NCBI RefSeq assembly: GCF_022138605.1
Contig: NZ_JACBFS010000001.1
Location: 186,001-250,000, forward strand
DNA from: Xanthobacter sp. NM-25
Lineage (GTDB): Bacteria > Pseudomonadota > Alphaproteobacteria > Rhizobiales > Xanthobacteraceae
Direction: 5' to 3'
DNA: 64,000 nt
The translations under genes were made by a program, and so were the position numbers. Shown piece after piece: positions 35,637 through 43,143 of this stretch (position 1 is its first letter; each line of letters begins with the position of its first letter). The notes beneath the pieces were generated by a model. It did not search any database, was not told where the DNA came from, and saw only the letters and a program-made list of their open reading frames with translations.

Positions 35637-36251
35637 ATGCGCTTCTCATCGAGCTTCTTTTCAAGGGTTAGCCGCCGCGCCCTCCTCCGGCATCTGGCGG
35701 CCGCCGCCGTGCTGGCGACACCGCTCGCGGCCGCCGCGCCCGCCCTCGCCCAGCAGCAGCAGGCGCCGCAGAACTATTCCACCGGTGAGCTGGTGAGTCG
35801 GGGCCACTCCTTTTTCGGCAGCGTCTCGCGCGGGCTCGCCCTCAGCATCGAGAAGGCGGTCTCCCAGTGGGGCCAGCCCAATGGCTACATTCTCGGCCAG
35901 GAAGGCTCCGGCGCGTTCGTGGGTGGCCTGCGCTATGGCGAGGGCGTGCTCTATACCCGCAACGCCGGCGACCTGAAGGTCTATTGGCAGGGCCCATCGG
36001 TGGGCTGGGACTTCGGCGGCGATGGCGCCCGCACCATGATCCTGGTCTACAACCTGCGCAGCGTGCAGGACGTGTTCCGGCGCTTCGGTGGCATTTCCGG
36101 TTCGGCCTATGTGGTGGCCGGCTTCGGCATGACCGCCCTGGGCGCCGACGGCATCGTGGTGGTGCCCATCCGCTCGGGCGTGGGCGTGCGCATCGGCGCC
36201 AACCTCGGCTATCTCAAATTCACCGCGCAGCCCACCTGGAACCCCTTCTGA
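35637..36251 (+). CDS. DUF1134 domain-containing secreted protein
   Basis: A 204-residue protein of the alphaproteobacterial DUF1134 family, function unknown. A signal peptide of about 40 residues, with twin arginines and a hydrophobic core ending APALAQ, precedes a Gln-rich spacer. The domain has GHSFFGSVSRGLALSIEKAVSQWG, PNGYILGQEGSGAFVGGLRYGEGVLYT, VGWDFGGDGARTMILVYN and VVPIRSGVGVRIGANLGYLKFT, a glycine-rich beta protein resembling EipA of Brucella. It probably acts in the cell envelope. Confidence 0.87.
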   Translation: MRFSSSFFSRVSRRALLRHLAAAAVLATPLAAAAPALAQQQQAPQNYSTGELVSRGHSFFGSVSRGLALSIEKAVSQWGQPNGYILGQEGSGAFVGGLRYGEGVLYTRNAGDLKVYWQGPSVGWDFGGDGARTMILVYNLRSVQDVFRRFGGISGSAYVVAGFGMTALGADGIVVVPIRSGVGVRIGANLGYLKFTAQPTWNPF

Positions 36252-36307
36252 TCCCCGCGCGCCGGCCGCCCGCGACTGATGGCAGCTGGTGCCCTGGCGC
36301 CACTCGT

Positions 36308-36346
36308 GCCATGAATGTGGTGCCATGAATGGCGCACCATGAATGA
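36308..36346. repeat. Triplicated 14-15-bp ccatgaatg repeats
   Basis: Three near-copies built around (g/a)ccatgaatg begin at 36308, 36322 and 36337. They lie between the DUF1134 gene and the coiled-coil gene, in the likely leader of the latter. Confidence 0.7.
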
Positions 36347-36379
36347 CGGACTGCTTCGAGGCTGGAGGACCGGGCCAAC

Positions 36380-37135
36380 ATGATCGAACAGATCATGTAT
36401 TTCGCGTTGGGCGCGCTGGTGGCGACGTTCGTTGCGCTGCTGGTGCTGCCGGCGGTCTGGCACCGCGCTGTGCGCCTCACCACCCGCCGGGTGGAAGCGG
36501 CGGTGCCCGTCTCCATCTTCGAGATTCAGGCGGACAAGGACCAGCAGCGGGCCTTCTTTGCCCTCAACCAGCGCCGCCTTGAACTGCAGGCCGATGCCAT
36601 GCGCGAGACCATCGCCGGGCACGCCGCCACCATCGAGCACCAGCGCCAGCGCGTCGCCCAGTTGGAAGCCGCCCTGTCGGATCTGCAGCGGCAGCGCCAG
36701 CAGCTCGAAGGCACGCTGGCGGAACAGAGCGTGTTGCTGGGCGAGGTGCAGGACCAACTGGCCGACGCCCAGAGTGCCCAGATCCCTGAAACTCCGCCCC
36801 TGGCGCCGCGCCCCGGCGAGGAGCGCGAGCTGCAGGAGGCGGCCATCGCCCTTTCCATCGCCCCACTGCGGGCCGAGCAGGAGCGCCTGCAGGCGGCGGT
36901 GCTCGCCGCCGCGCCTGCGAAGACCCCTCCCGCCCATCTCAAGACCGAGCTGAAGGACGTGGCGGCGCGACTCACCGCCATGGTGGCCCGCATGGAAGGC
37001 GTCGCCTCGCCCATTCCCGCGCTGGTCGCCGACGCGCAGAGCGATGACCACGAAAGCCTGGCGGCCCGCATCCGCGACCAGCTGACCCCCGAGGCCGAAA
37101 CCGAGCCGGCGGCACCGCTGGCCGCCTCCGCGTGA
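36380..37135 (+). CDS. Membrane-anchored coiled-coil protein, function unknown
   Basis: A 251-residue protein. An N-terminal TM helix (MIEQIMYFALGALVATFVALLVLPAVWHRAV, about 6-28) is followed by a basic stretch and a long Gln/Leu/Glu-rich region from about 50 to 125 with coiled-coil character (HQRQRVAQLEAALSDLQRQRQQLEGTL). The tail is Ala/Pro/Glu-rich with a second helical stretch (HLKTELKDVAARLTAMVARMEGV). The conserved-looking VSIFEIQADKDQQRAFFALNQRRLEL follows the helix. I do not assign a family. GGAGG lies about eleven bases before the ATG. Confidence 0.75.
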   Translation: MIEQIMYFALGALVATFVALLVLPAVWHRAVRLTTRRVEAAVPVSIFEIQADKDQQRAFFALNQRRLELQADAMRETIAGHAATIEHQRQRVAQLEAALSDLQRQRQQLEGTLAEQSVLLGEVQDQLADAQSAQIPETPPLAPRPGEERELQEAAIALSIAPLRAEQERLQAAVLAAAPAKTPPAHLKTELKDVAARLTAMVARMEGVASPIPALVADAQSDDHESLAARIRDQLTPEAETEPAAPLAASA

Positions 37136-37216
37136 TCGCCTCACCCCACGCCCCCGATCGCCGACCAGAGCCGCCGCGCGCACAGGCGCGCCAGGAGGCA
37201 GCAAAGACCGGTGCGA

Positions 37217-38128
37217 TCAGCGCGCGGTCGCCACCTCCAGCTCCTCGATGCGCCGGCGCAACTGCGCCGGCAGGCCGGGGAAGCGATCGGGCGCCACGAA
37301 ATCGGCGGTGACGAAAGGTGGCCCCTGGCGCTTGCCTGCGAACACCCGCGCGCCGTCCACCGTCATCACCACATCCCCCTTCTCCAGGGTGGGGTCATCG
37401 GTGATGGCCATGGTCTGCAGCCCGCCAACCTGATCGGCGGTGCAGGTGCAGCCGTCCACCAGCCGGCTGCGATAGACGAAGGCATTGGGGATCTCGGAAT
37501 AGCTGCGGCCGACGTTGTCCACCGCATTGTCGATGCTGCTGGCGGCGCTGGCGGTGGTGAACACCTCCATGTGGGCTGCCGGGCACAGGGCGGCACAATA
37601 GGCCGCAGCCCCCCGGCTGCCGGGATCACGCACCCGGGCGCCGAGCGGAAAATAGCGGCCATCACAGCTGCGCACACAATAGGCGAAGGTGCCGCCGCGC
37701 GGCGTTTCCACATAGCCACCGTCATCGCCAACGGGATACTGCGGCGGCAGGCGGTCGGCGTCCGGAGTCCGGCGCTGCGGCGCGACGCCAAACAGCGCGG
37801 CGAAGAAATCAAAGGGCGATGCCGGCGGCCGATACGCGGGGGCCGCGCGGGTGGTGGCCCGCGGGCCTCCCCATTGCACCAGCCGTGGGGTGGTCCCTGC
37901 CTCCCCGCGCCCGGCGCGATGTGTGTGATCCTTGCTCTGCTGCAGGATGAAGAGGCGGCTCGCGTCCACATTCTGGGCCCGCGCCGGCCCCATCAGCAGC
38001 GCGGCCATCAAGGCCAGACATGCGCCGACAAGGCCCCCCACCCTGATCTTGGAGCGACCAAGATAAACGACACGATACACAACACGATGCCACAGGGGAG
38101 ACGCATCACCCAGGGTCGATCCGGTCAT
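37217..38128 (-). CDS. DUF2865 domain-containing secreted protein
   Basis: A 303-residue protein with an N-terminal signal-like region (GGLVGACLALMAALLMGPARAQ, ending near residue 52). The DUF2865 domain has Cys-rich, sugar-protein-like stretches: GGTFAYCVRSCDGRYFPLGA, AAAYCAALCPAAHMEVFTTA and VDGCTCTADQVGG. These six cysteines probably form disulfides in the periplasm. The family is restricted to Hyphomicrobiales-type bacteria and has no known function. Confidence 0.8.
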   Translation of the reverse strand: MTGSTLGDASPLWHRVVYRVVYLGRSKIRVGGLVGACLALMAALLMGPARAQNVDASRLFILQQSKDHTHRAGRGEAGTTPRLVQWGGPRATTRAAPAYRPPASPFDFFAALFGVAPQRRTPDADRLPPQYPVGDDGGYVETPRGGTFAYCVRSCDGRYFPLGARVRDPGSRGAAAYCAALCPAAHMEVFTTASAASSIDNAVDNVGRSYSEIPNAFVYRSRLVDGCTCTADQVGGLQTMAITDDPTLEKGDVVMTVDGARVFAGKRQGPPFVTADFVAPDRFPGLPAQLRRRIEELEVATAR

Positions 38129-38377
38129 GAGGCTTCCCCCCAGCGGTATGAACGCCTTCGTCCTGAAGGTCGTCGTTGGCTGAACGTCATCGACGCCAGA
38201 ACCAGCTCGACCATCATGGCCGGGCGCAACCGCGCGATGACGCCCCCACCCCCGGCCTTACGCCCGCCGGCAGGGCCGGCTTCGCGCGCACGCCAGCGCC
38301 GCACTCTCTACACCGGACAACCACCGATCGTCCACGAGGCATGACCATAGGGGATGGCGCCGGGACCGCACCCGGGC

Positions 38378-38542
38378 TCACACGAGGGCTGACACACCGA
38401 CGATGGTGCGCGAGGCGGGCGCCGCGGCGGGCGCGTCACGGGGCAGGGTCATCAAGGCCAGGGGCGGGGTCGCCACCAACAGCGCGGCGAACAGGATGGT
38501 GACCAGAGAAATCAACACTGAGCCTTGAAGCTGGCCGGTCAT
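38378..38542 (-). CDS. 54-residue single-TM membrane protein
   Basis: A short gene I read on the minus strand: a GAGGAG ribosome-binding site lies eight bases before ATG 38540-38542 and TGA closes it at 38378-38380. The product starts MTGQLQGSVLISLVTILFAA and continues LLVATPPLALMTLPRDA, one hydrophobic helix at about 9-30, with an Ala/Pro-rich tail. It belongs to no family known to me. The strong ribosome-binding site and coherent helix argue that it is real. Confidence 0.55.
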   Translation of the reverse strand: MTGQLQGSVLISLVTILFAALLVATPPLALMTLPRDAPAAAPASRTIVGVSALV

Positions 38543-38756
38543 GGCGGGTCTCCTCTGCTACCCCTTGCCTTCGTCCTCGGCTCTCTGCCCGGCCCGCCGC
38601 GCCGTCCGCAGAGATGTTGCCAAAAGGTTGAAGACGGGGCGGCTGTTCCCGCACCAGGCCTCACGTTTTCGCGAGTACCCCGCCGGACCGATGCGATCCG
38701 ACGCGGTGCTCGTCACCCTAAAAATCAGGGGATGAAGAGGGACGCCACGAGGCCCC

Positions 38757-39062
38757 TCAGCGCCGGCACACCTCCACCCAGCGCCAGCCACGCGGGGTGC
38801 GCACCTGTTCCCAGCGGCACCAGGGATGGCGCGGCCGACCCCAGCCGCGGGCGTAGGGCGGGACCGGGCCGCGGAACCGCGGATCCCAGACACAGCGATT
38901 GCGGTTGCAGACCCAACCCACGTTTTCGGCGGCGACATCAACGCCCCCCTGCGCCGCCGCAGCGGTCGCCGGGGTCAGCGGTGCGGCGCTCGCGCCATCC
39001 ACCATCACCGCGCCGAGGCCGATGGCCGCGGCAACCCCGAGGGCGAGAATCCCAAGTCGCAT
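38757..39062 (-). CDS. Small secreted Cys/Trp/Arg-rich protein
   Basis: A 101-residue protein with a signal peptide (MRLGILALGVAAAIGLGAVMVDGASA, cleavage near residue 26) and a mature part rich in Arg, Trp, Pro and Cys: VGWVCNRNRCVWDPRFRGPVPPYARG and WCRWEQVRTPRGWRWVEVCRR. Four cysteines could form two disulfides. Similar small secreted proteins are frequent in Hyphomicrobiales; none has a known role. GGGGAG lies six bases before the start. Confidence 0.75.
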   Translation of the reverse strand: MRLGILALGVAAAIGLGAVMVDGASAAPLTPATAAAAQGGVDVAAENVGWVCNRNRCVWDPRFRGPVPPYARGWGRPRHPWCRWEQVRTPRGWRWVEVCRR

Positions 39063-39273
39063 GACAACTCCCCTTTGCAAGTCTCGGAACGCACCGCGCT
39101 CCCACTCGCGGGATGCAGATGACACCGGCATTCCGGCTGAATTGGGCGTCGATTGCGGCGAGACCTGAACGGTATTTTGATAATCACGTGTAGGGTTAAC
39201 AAAGCGTTATCCCGCTGCATTGCAGCAACGACGACCGGTTGCGTCCGCTGCGGCGAGGCCCTGATATGGCGCC

Positions 39274-40203
39274 ATGATCGACAAGCTCGAATATCTGATC
39301 GCCCTCGCCAGGGAACGCCACTTCGGCCGCGCCGCCGAGGCTTGCGGCGTCACCCAGCCCACCCTGTCGGCCGGCATCAAGCAGCTGGAGGACACCTTGG
39401 GCGTGCTGCTGGTGCAGCGCGGATCCCGCTTCCTCGGGTTCACTCCGGAAGGCGAGCGCACGCTGGAGTGGGCGCGGCGCATCGTCTCCGACACCCGCGC
39501 CATGCGCCAGGATATCGACGCCTTGAAGCGCGGCCTCTCCGGGCCACTGCGCATCGCCGCCATTCCCACCGCTTTGCCCATGGTGGCGGCGCTGACCACC
39601 CCGTTCCGCGCCCGCCATCCCGACGTGCGCTTCACGGTGATCTCGCGCACGTCCCTGGAGATTTTGAGCGACCTCGAAAATCTGGAGATCGACGCGGGCC
39701 TGACCTATCTCGACAACGAGCCCCTGGGCCGGGTGAACACGGTGCCGCTCTATCGCGAGCGCTACCGGCTCGTCACCTCGCCCGAGGCCCGGTTCGGCGA
39801 TCGGGCGAGCGTGACCTGGGCGGAGGTGGCCGAGCTGCCTTTGGCCCTGCTCACCCCGGACATGCAGAACCGGCGCATCGTCGACGGCCTTCTGGCCACG
39901 GTCGGCGCCCGCACCCAGCCCACCCTCGAATCCAATTCCATGACGGTGCTGTTCACCCATGTGCGCACCGGCCTGTGGGCCAGCGTGATGCCGGCCATGC
40001 TGGCCGATTCCCTGGGGCTGACAGCGGTGGTGCGGGCCATTCCCATCGTCGAGCCGGACATCTCCCATTCCATCGGCCTGGTGGTGCCCCATCGCGAGCC
40101 CACCACCCCGATCATCTCCGCCCTGGTGGCGGAGGCCCGACGCATCGCCCCCAAGCTCGACCAGCAGGTGCTGGCCGACCCCGCCCTCGCTGCGATGCAA
40201 TAA
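39274..40203 (+). CDS. LysR-family regulator of formate dehydrogenase (FdsR-like)
   Basis: A 309-residue LysR-type regulator. The N-terminal winged HTH at about 1-60 (FGRAAEACGVTQPTLSAGIKQLEDTLGVLLVQRG) is followed by a LysR substrate domain (GPLRIAAIPTALPMVAAL; TVISRTSLEILSDLENLEIDAGLTYLDNEP). It stands 263 bases upstream of fdsG on the same strand, with an inverted repeat between. LysR regulators occupy this place in other fds operons and respond to formate, so it probably controls the operon; the effector is inferred. Confidence 0.82.
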   Translation: MIDKLEYLIALARERHFGRAAEACGVTQPTLSAGIKQLEDTLGVLLVQRGSRFLGFTPEGERTLEWARRIVSDTRAMRQDIDALKRGLSGPLRIAAIPTALPMVAALTTPFRARHPDVRFTVISRTSLEILSDLENLEIDAGLTYLDNEPLGRVNTVPLYRERYRLVTSPEARFGDRASVTWAEVAELPLALLTPDMQNRRIVDGLLATVGARTQPTLESNSMTVLFTHVRTGLWASVMPAMLADSLGLTAVVRAIPIVEPDISHSIGLVVPHREPTTPIISALVAEARRIAPKLDQQVLADPALAAMQ

Positions 40204-40337
40204 CGCCATTCCGGAGCGCACGCCGGTACACATAGAAAAGTCCGATCGCTGGCGGCGCGCCCGCCCCTTAACGTCCATTTTGCCGCAGCTTGGAGGCTGA
40301 TGGATCGGGGGGTAGCCAATGCCTCGCGCGCCGCTCC

Positions 40338-40352
40338 ATAGAAATGTTCTAT
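40338..40352 (+). promoter_or_regulatory. ATAG-N7-CTAT inverted repeat before fds operon
   Basis: atagaaatgttctat is a perfect 6-bp inverted repeat with a 3-base centre and matches the LysR-type ATAG-N7-CTAT layout known for OxyR. A further atag half site occurs at 40232-40235. Position between the LysR gene and fdsG makes it the likely regulator-binding site. Confidence 0.6.
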
Positions 40353-40466
40353 CGCAACATCCTACAGCTGCATTGATCAGCTCCGCAATTGTGACAGTCT
40401 GTTTGAAATCATCACAAGGAAGGGCCGTGTGCATACGGCTCCGGTGACGTGGGAAGGCAGACGCCC

Positions 40467-40961
40467 ATGGCGGTCTATGAGGATTGGAGCACCGAGCGCG
40501 CGGCGCAGGTGATCGGCGAGCTTCGTCACCTGGAGGGGGCCACCATGCCCATCCTGCACGCGTTGCAGGAGACCTTCGGCTTCGTGCCCGATCCCGCCGT
40601 ACCGCTGATCGCCGAGAGCCTCAACCTCTCCCGCGCCGAGGTCTATGGCGTCCTCACCTTCTATCACGACTTCCGCCGCGAGCCGCCGGGCCGGCATGTG
40701 GTGAAGCTGTGCGCCGCCGAGGCCTGCCAGTCCATGGGCGGCAAGGCGCTGGCCGATTATGCCGAGGACAAGCTCGGCGTCGCCATGGGCGAGACCTCGA
40801 CTGATGGCGCCATCACCCTTGAGCCCATCTATTGTCTCGGCCTGTGCGCCTGCGCCCCCTCGGCGCTGGTGGACGGCCAGTTGGTGGGCCGCCTCGATCC
40901 GCAAGCCATCGACGAGATGGCCGACGCCTTCGCCGCCGGCAAAAGCTTCGGAGACGCCTGA
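40467..40961 (+). CDS. fdsG: NAD-dependent formate dehydrogenase, gamma subunit
   Basis: Thioredoxin-like [2Fe-2S] subunit, homologous to NuoE of complex I, that passes electrons within the soluble formate dehydrogenase. The 164-residue protein has the four cluster cysteines C82, C87, C123 and C127 in LCAAEACQS and CLGLCACAP. It begins MAVYEDWSTERAAQVI; GGAAGG lies nine bases before the ATG. Its TGA overlaps the fdsB start codon by one base. Confidence 0.96.
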   Translation: MAVYEDWSTERAAQVIGELRHLEGATMPILHALQETFGFVPDPAVPLIAESLNLSRAEVYGVLTFYHDFRREPPGRHVVKLCAAEACQSMGGKALADYAEDKLGVAMGETSTDGAITLEPIYCLGLCACAPSALVDGQLVGRLDPQAIDEMADAFAAGKSFGDA

Positions 40962-42523
40962 TGAAGTCGCCCCGCATCTTCGTCCCCAACGACGCCACCG
41001 CCATCGCCTGCGGCGCCGATCGGGTCGCCCATAAGCTGGAGAAGGGCCTCTCCGCCCGCGGCGTCACCGCCGACATCACCCGCAACGGCTCGCGCGGCCT
41101 GTTCTGGCTGGAGCCGCTGATCGAGGTGGAAACCGAGAAGGGCCGCGTCGGCTACGGACCGGTCACGCCCGGCGACGTGGAGGAACTGCTCCACGCCGGC
41201 CTGCTCCATGGCGGCGAGCATCCCCTGTGCGTCGGGCTCGTGGATGAGATCCCCTATCTCAAGAAGCAGACCCGCCTCACCTTCGCCCGCGTCGGCATCA
41301 TCGATCCCCTCTCCCTCACCGATTACGAGGCCCATGGCGGCTATCGCGGCCTGAAGCGGGCACTGGAGCTGGGGCCGGCAGCGACGGTGGAAGAGGTGGT
41401 GGAAAGTGGCCTGCGCGGCCGCGGCGGCGCCGGCTTTCCCACCGGCATCAAATGGCGCACCGTCGCCGCCGCGGAGGCCGACCAGCGCTACATCGTCTGC
41501 AATGCGGACGAGGGCGACAGCGGCACCTTCGCCGACCGGCTGATCATGGAGGCGGACCCGTTCTGCCTCATCGAGGGCATGACCATCGCCGGCTTCGCGG
41601 TGGGCGCGACCCGGGGCTATGTCTACTCCCGCTCCGAATATCCGCTGTCGTTCGTGGTGATGGAAAAGGCCATCGAGAAGGCCCGCGCCGCCGGCCTCCT
41701 GGGCAAGAACATCCTCGGCTCCGGGCACGATTTCGACCTCGAGATGCGCATGGGCGCCGGCGCCTATGTGTGTGGCGAGGAGACGGCGCTCTTGGAAAGC
41801 CTGGAAGGCAAGCGCGGCCTGGTGCGCGCCAAGCCGCCGCTGCCGGCCCACAAGGGCCTGTTCCAGAAGCCCACCGTCATCAACAATCTGGTGTCGCTCG
41901 CCACCGTCCCGGTGATCCTGGACAAGGGCGGCAGCTTCTACCGCGATTTCGGCATGGGCCGCTCGCGGGGCACCATGCCCATCCAGCTGGCCGGCAACAT
42001 CAAATATGGCGGCCTGTTCGAGACCGCGTTCGGCATTTCCCTCGGCGAGCTGGTCAACGATATCGGCGGCGGCACCGCCTCCGGGCGGCCGGTGCGGGCG
42101 GTGCAGGCGGGCGGGCCGCTGGGCGCCTACATGCCGGTCTCCCAATTCGACACACCGTTCGACTACGAGGCCTTTGCGGCCAAGGATGCGCTGATCGGCC
42201 ATGGCGGCATCGTGGTGTTCGACGACACGGTGGACATGGCCCACATGGCCCGCTTTGCCATGGAATTCTGCGCCCACGAAAGCTGCGGCAAGTGCACCCC
42301 CTGCCGCATCGGCTCCACCCGCGGCGTCGAGACCCTCGACAAGGTGGTGACCGGCGAGAAGCGCGAGCAGAACCTCGTGCTGCTGCGCGATCTCTGCCAC
42401 ACCATGAAGCTCGGCTCCCTGTGCGCCTTGGGCGGCTTCACCCCCTATCCGGTGCTGAGCGCCCTCAACCATTTCCCGGAAGACTTCGGCGCCGCGCCAA
42501 GCCTGCCGGCGGCGGCGGAGTAA
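40961..42523 (+). CDS. fdsB: NAD-dependent formate dehydrogenase, beta (diaphorase) subunit
   Basis: Flavoprotein, homologous to NuoF, that reduces NAD+ with electrons from formate. The 520-residue protein has an N-terminal thioredoxin-like part (about 1-120), then the FMN/NAD region with GLRGRGGAGFPTGIKWR near 145 and YIVCNADEGDSGTF, GAGAYVCGEETALLESLEG, and the [4Fe-4S] motif ESCGKCTPCRIG near 445. The start is shown by the TGATG overlap with fdsG. A long repeat-filled gap follows before fdsA. Confidence 0.97.
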   Translation: MKSPRIFVPNDATAIACGADRVAHKLEKGLSARGVTADITRNGSRGLFWLEPLIEVETEKGRVGYGPVTPGDVEELLHAGLLHGGEHPLCVGLVDEIPYLKKQTRLTFARVGIIDPLSLTDYEAHGGYRGLKRALELGPAATVEEVVESGLRGRGGAGFPTGIKWRTVAAAEADQRYIVCNADEGDSGTFADRLIMEADPFCLIEGMTIAGFAVGATRGYVYSRSEYPLSFVVMEKAIEKARAAGLLGKNILGSGHDFDLEMRMGAGAYVCGEETALLESLEGKRGLVRAKPPLPAHKGLFQKPTVINNLVSLATVPVILDKGGSFYRDFGMGRSRGTMPIQLAGNIKYGGLFETAFGISLGELVNDIGGGTASGRPVRAVQAGGPLGAYMPVSQFDTPFDYEAFAAKDALIGHGGIVVFDDTVDMAHMARFAMEFCAHESCGKCTPCRIGSTRGVETLDKVVTGEKREQNLVLLRDLCHTMKLGSLCALGGFTPYPVLSALNHFPEDFGAAPSLPAAAE

Positions 42524-42552
42524 GGGCGATGGGCTTCGCTTTCCCCCCGTCG

Positions 42553-43072
42553 CCCTCCGGCTCGACCGGAGGGCCCACCAGCGCCTCCGCCGGCACCCGC
42601 GGTGTCCTGGATGCTCAGGTCAAGCCGGAGCATGACGGTGGTTTGTTGCATGGCGGCGGCTTGTTGCATGACAGCGGGGTTTGGCAGGGCGTGACGCGAC
42701 GGCCAAACCGATCGCCAGCATCCGCCTTCCCACCACCGTCTCCCCTCCTCCCCCCGTCGCCCTCCGGCTTGACCGGAGGGCCCACCGCCGCCTCCGCCGG
42801 CAGCCGCGGTGTCCTGGATGCTCCGGTCAAGCCGGAGCATGACGGTGGTTTGTTGCATGACGGCGGCTTGTTGCATGACTGCGGGGTTTGGCAGGGCGTG
42901 ACGCGACGGCCGCGCCGATCGCCAACATCCGCCTTTCCACCGCTGTCACCGCTCCTCCCCCCGTCGCCGCTCGCCCCCCCGTCGCCCTCCGGCTTGACCG
43001 GAGGGCCCATCGCCGCCGCAGCCGGCACCCGCAGCGCCATGGATGCTCCGGTCGAGCCGGAGCGTGACGGCG
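42553..43072 (+). repeat. Array of three ~210-bp REP-like repeats
   Basis: Three copies start at 42553, 42760 and 42985; the third is shortened. Each has a ccctccgg-centred stem (ccctccggcttgaccggaggg type) and, about 58 bases later, a second stem around atgctccgg/ccggagcat (42611-42633, 42818-42840, 43043-43065). Copies 1 and 2 also share a ttgttgcat-rich stretch and gtttggcagggcgtgacgcg. This resembles repetitive extragenic palindromes of alphaproteobacteria. It fills the 620-base gap between fdsB and fdsA, where related operons usually have almost none. Confidence 0.88.
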
Positions 43073-43143
43073 CTGCAGGGTTCGACGGCTCGACACCATT
43101 TCCGCGCCCCCGGCGCCATCGTCCTTCCTGAGAGGAACGCCCC

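Noticed and set aside
42524..43131. A coding gene inside the fdsB-fdsA gap
   Set aside because: The open frames there are stop-free readings of a GC-rich repeat and have no start signal or family features.
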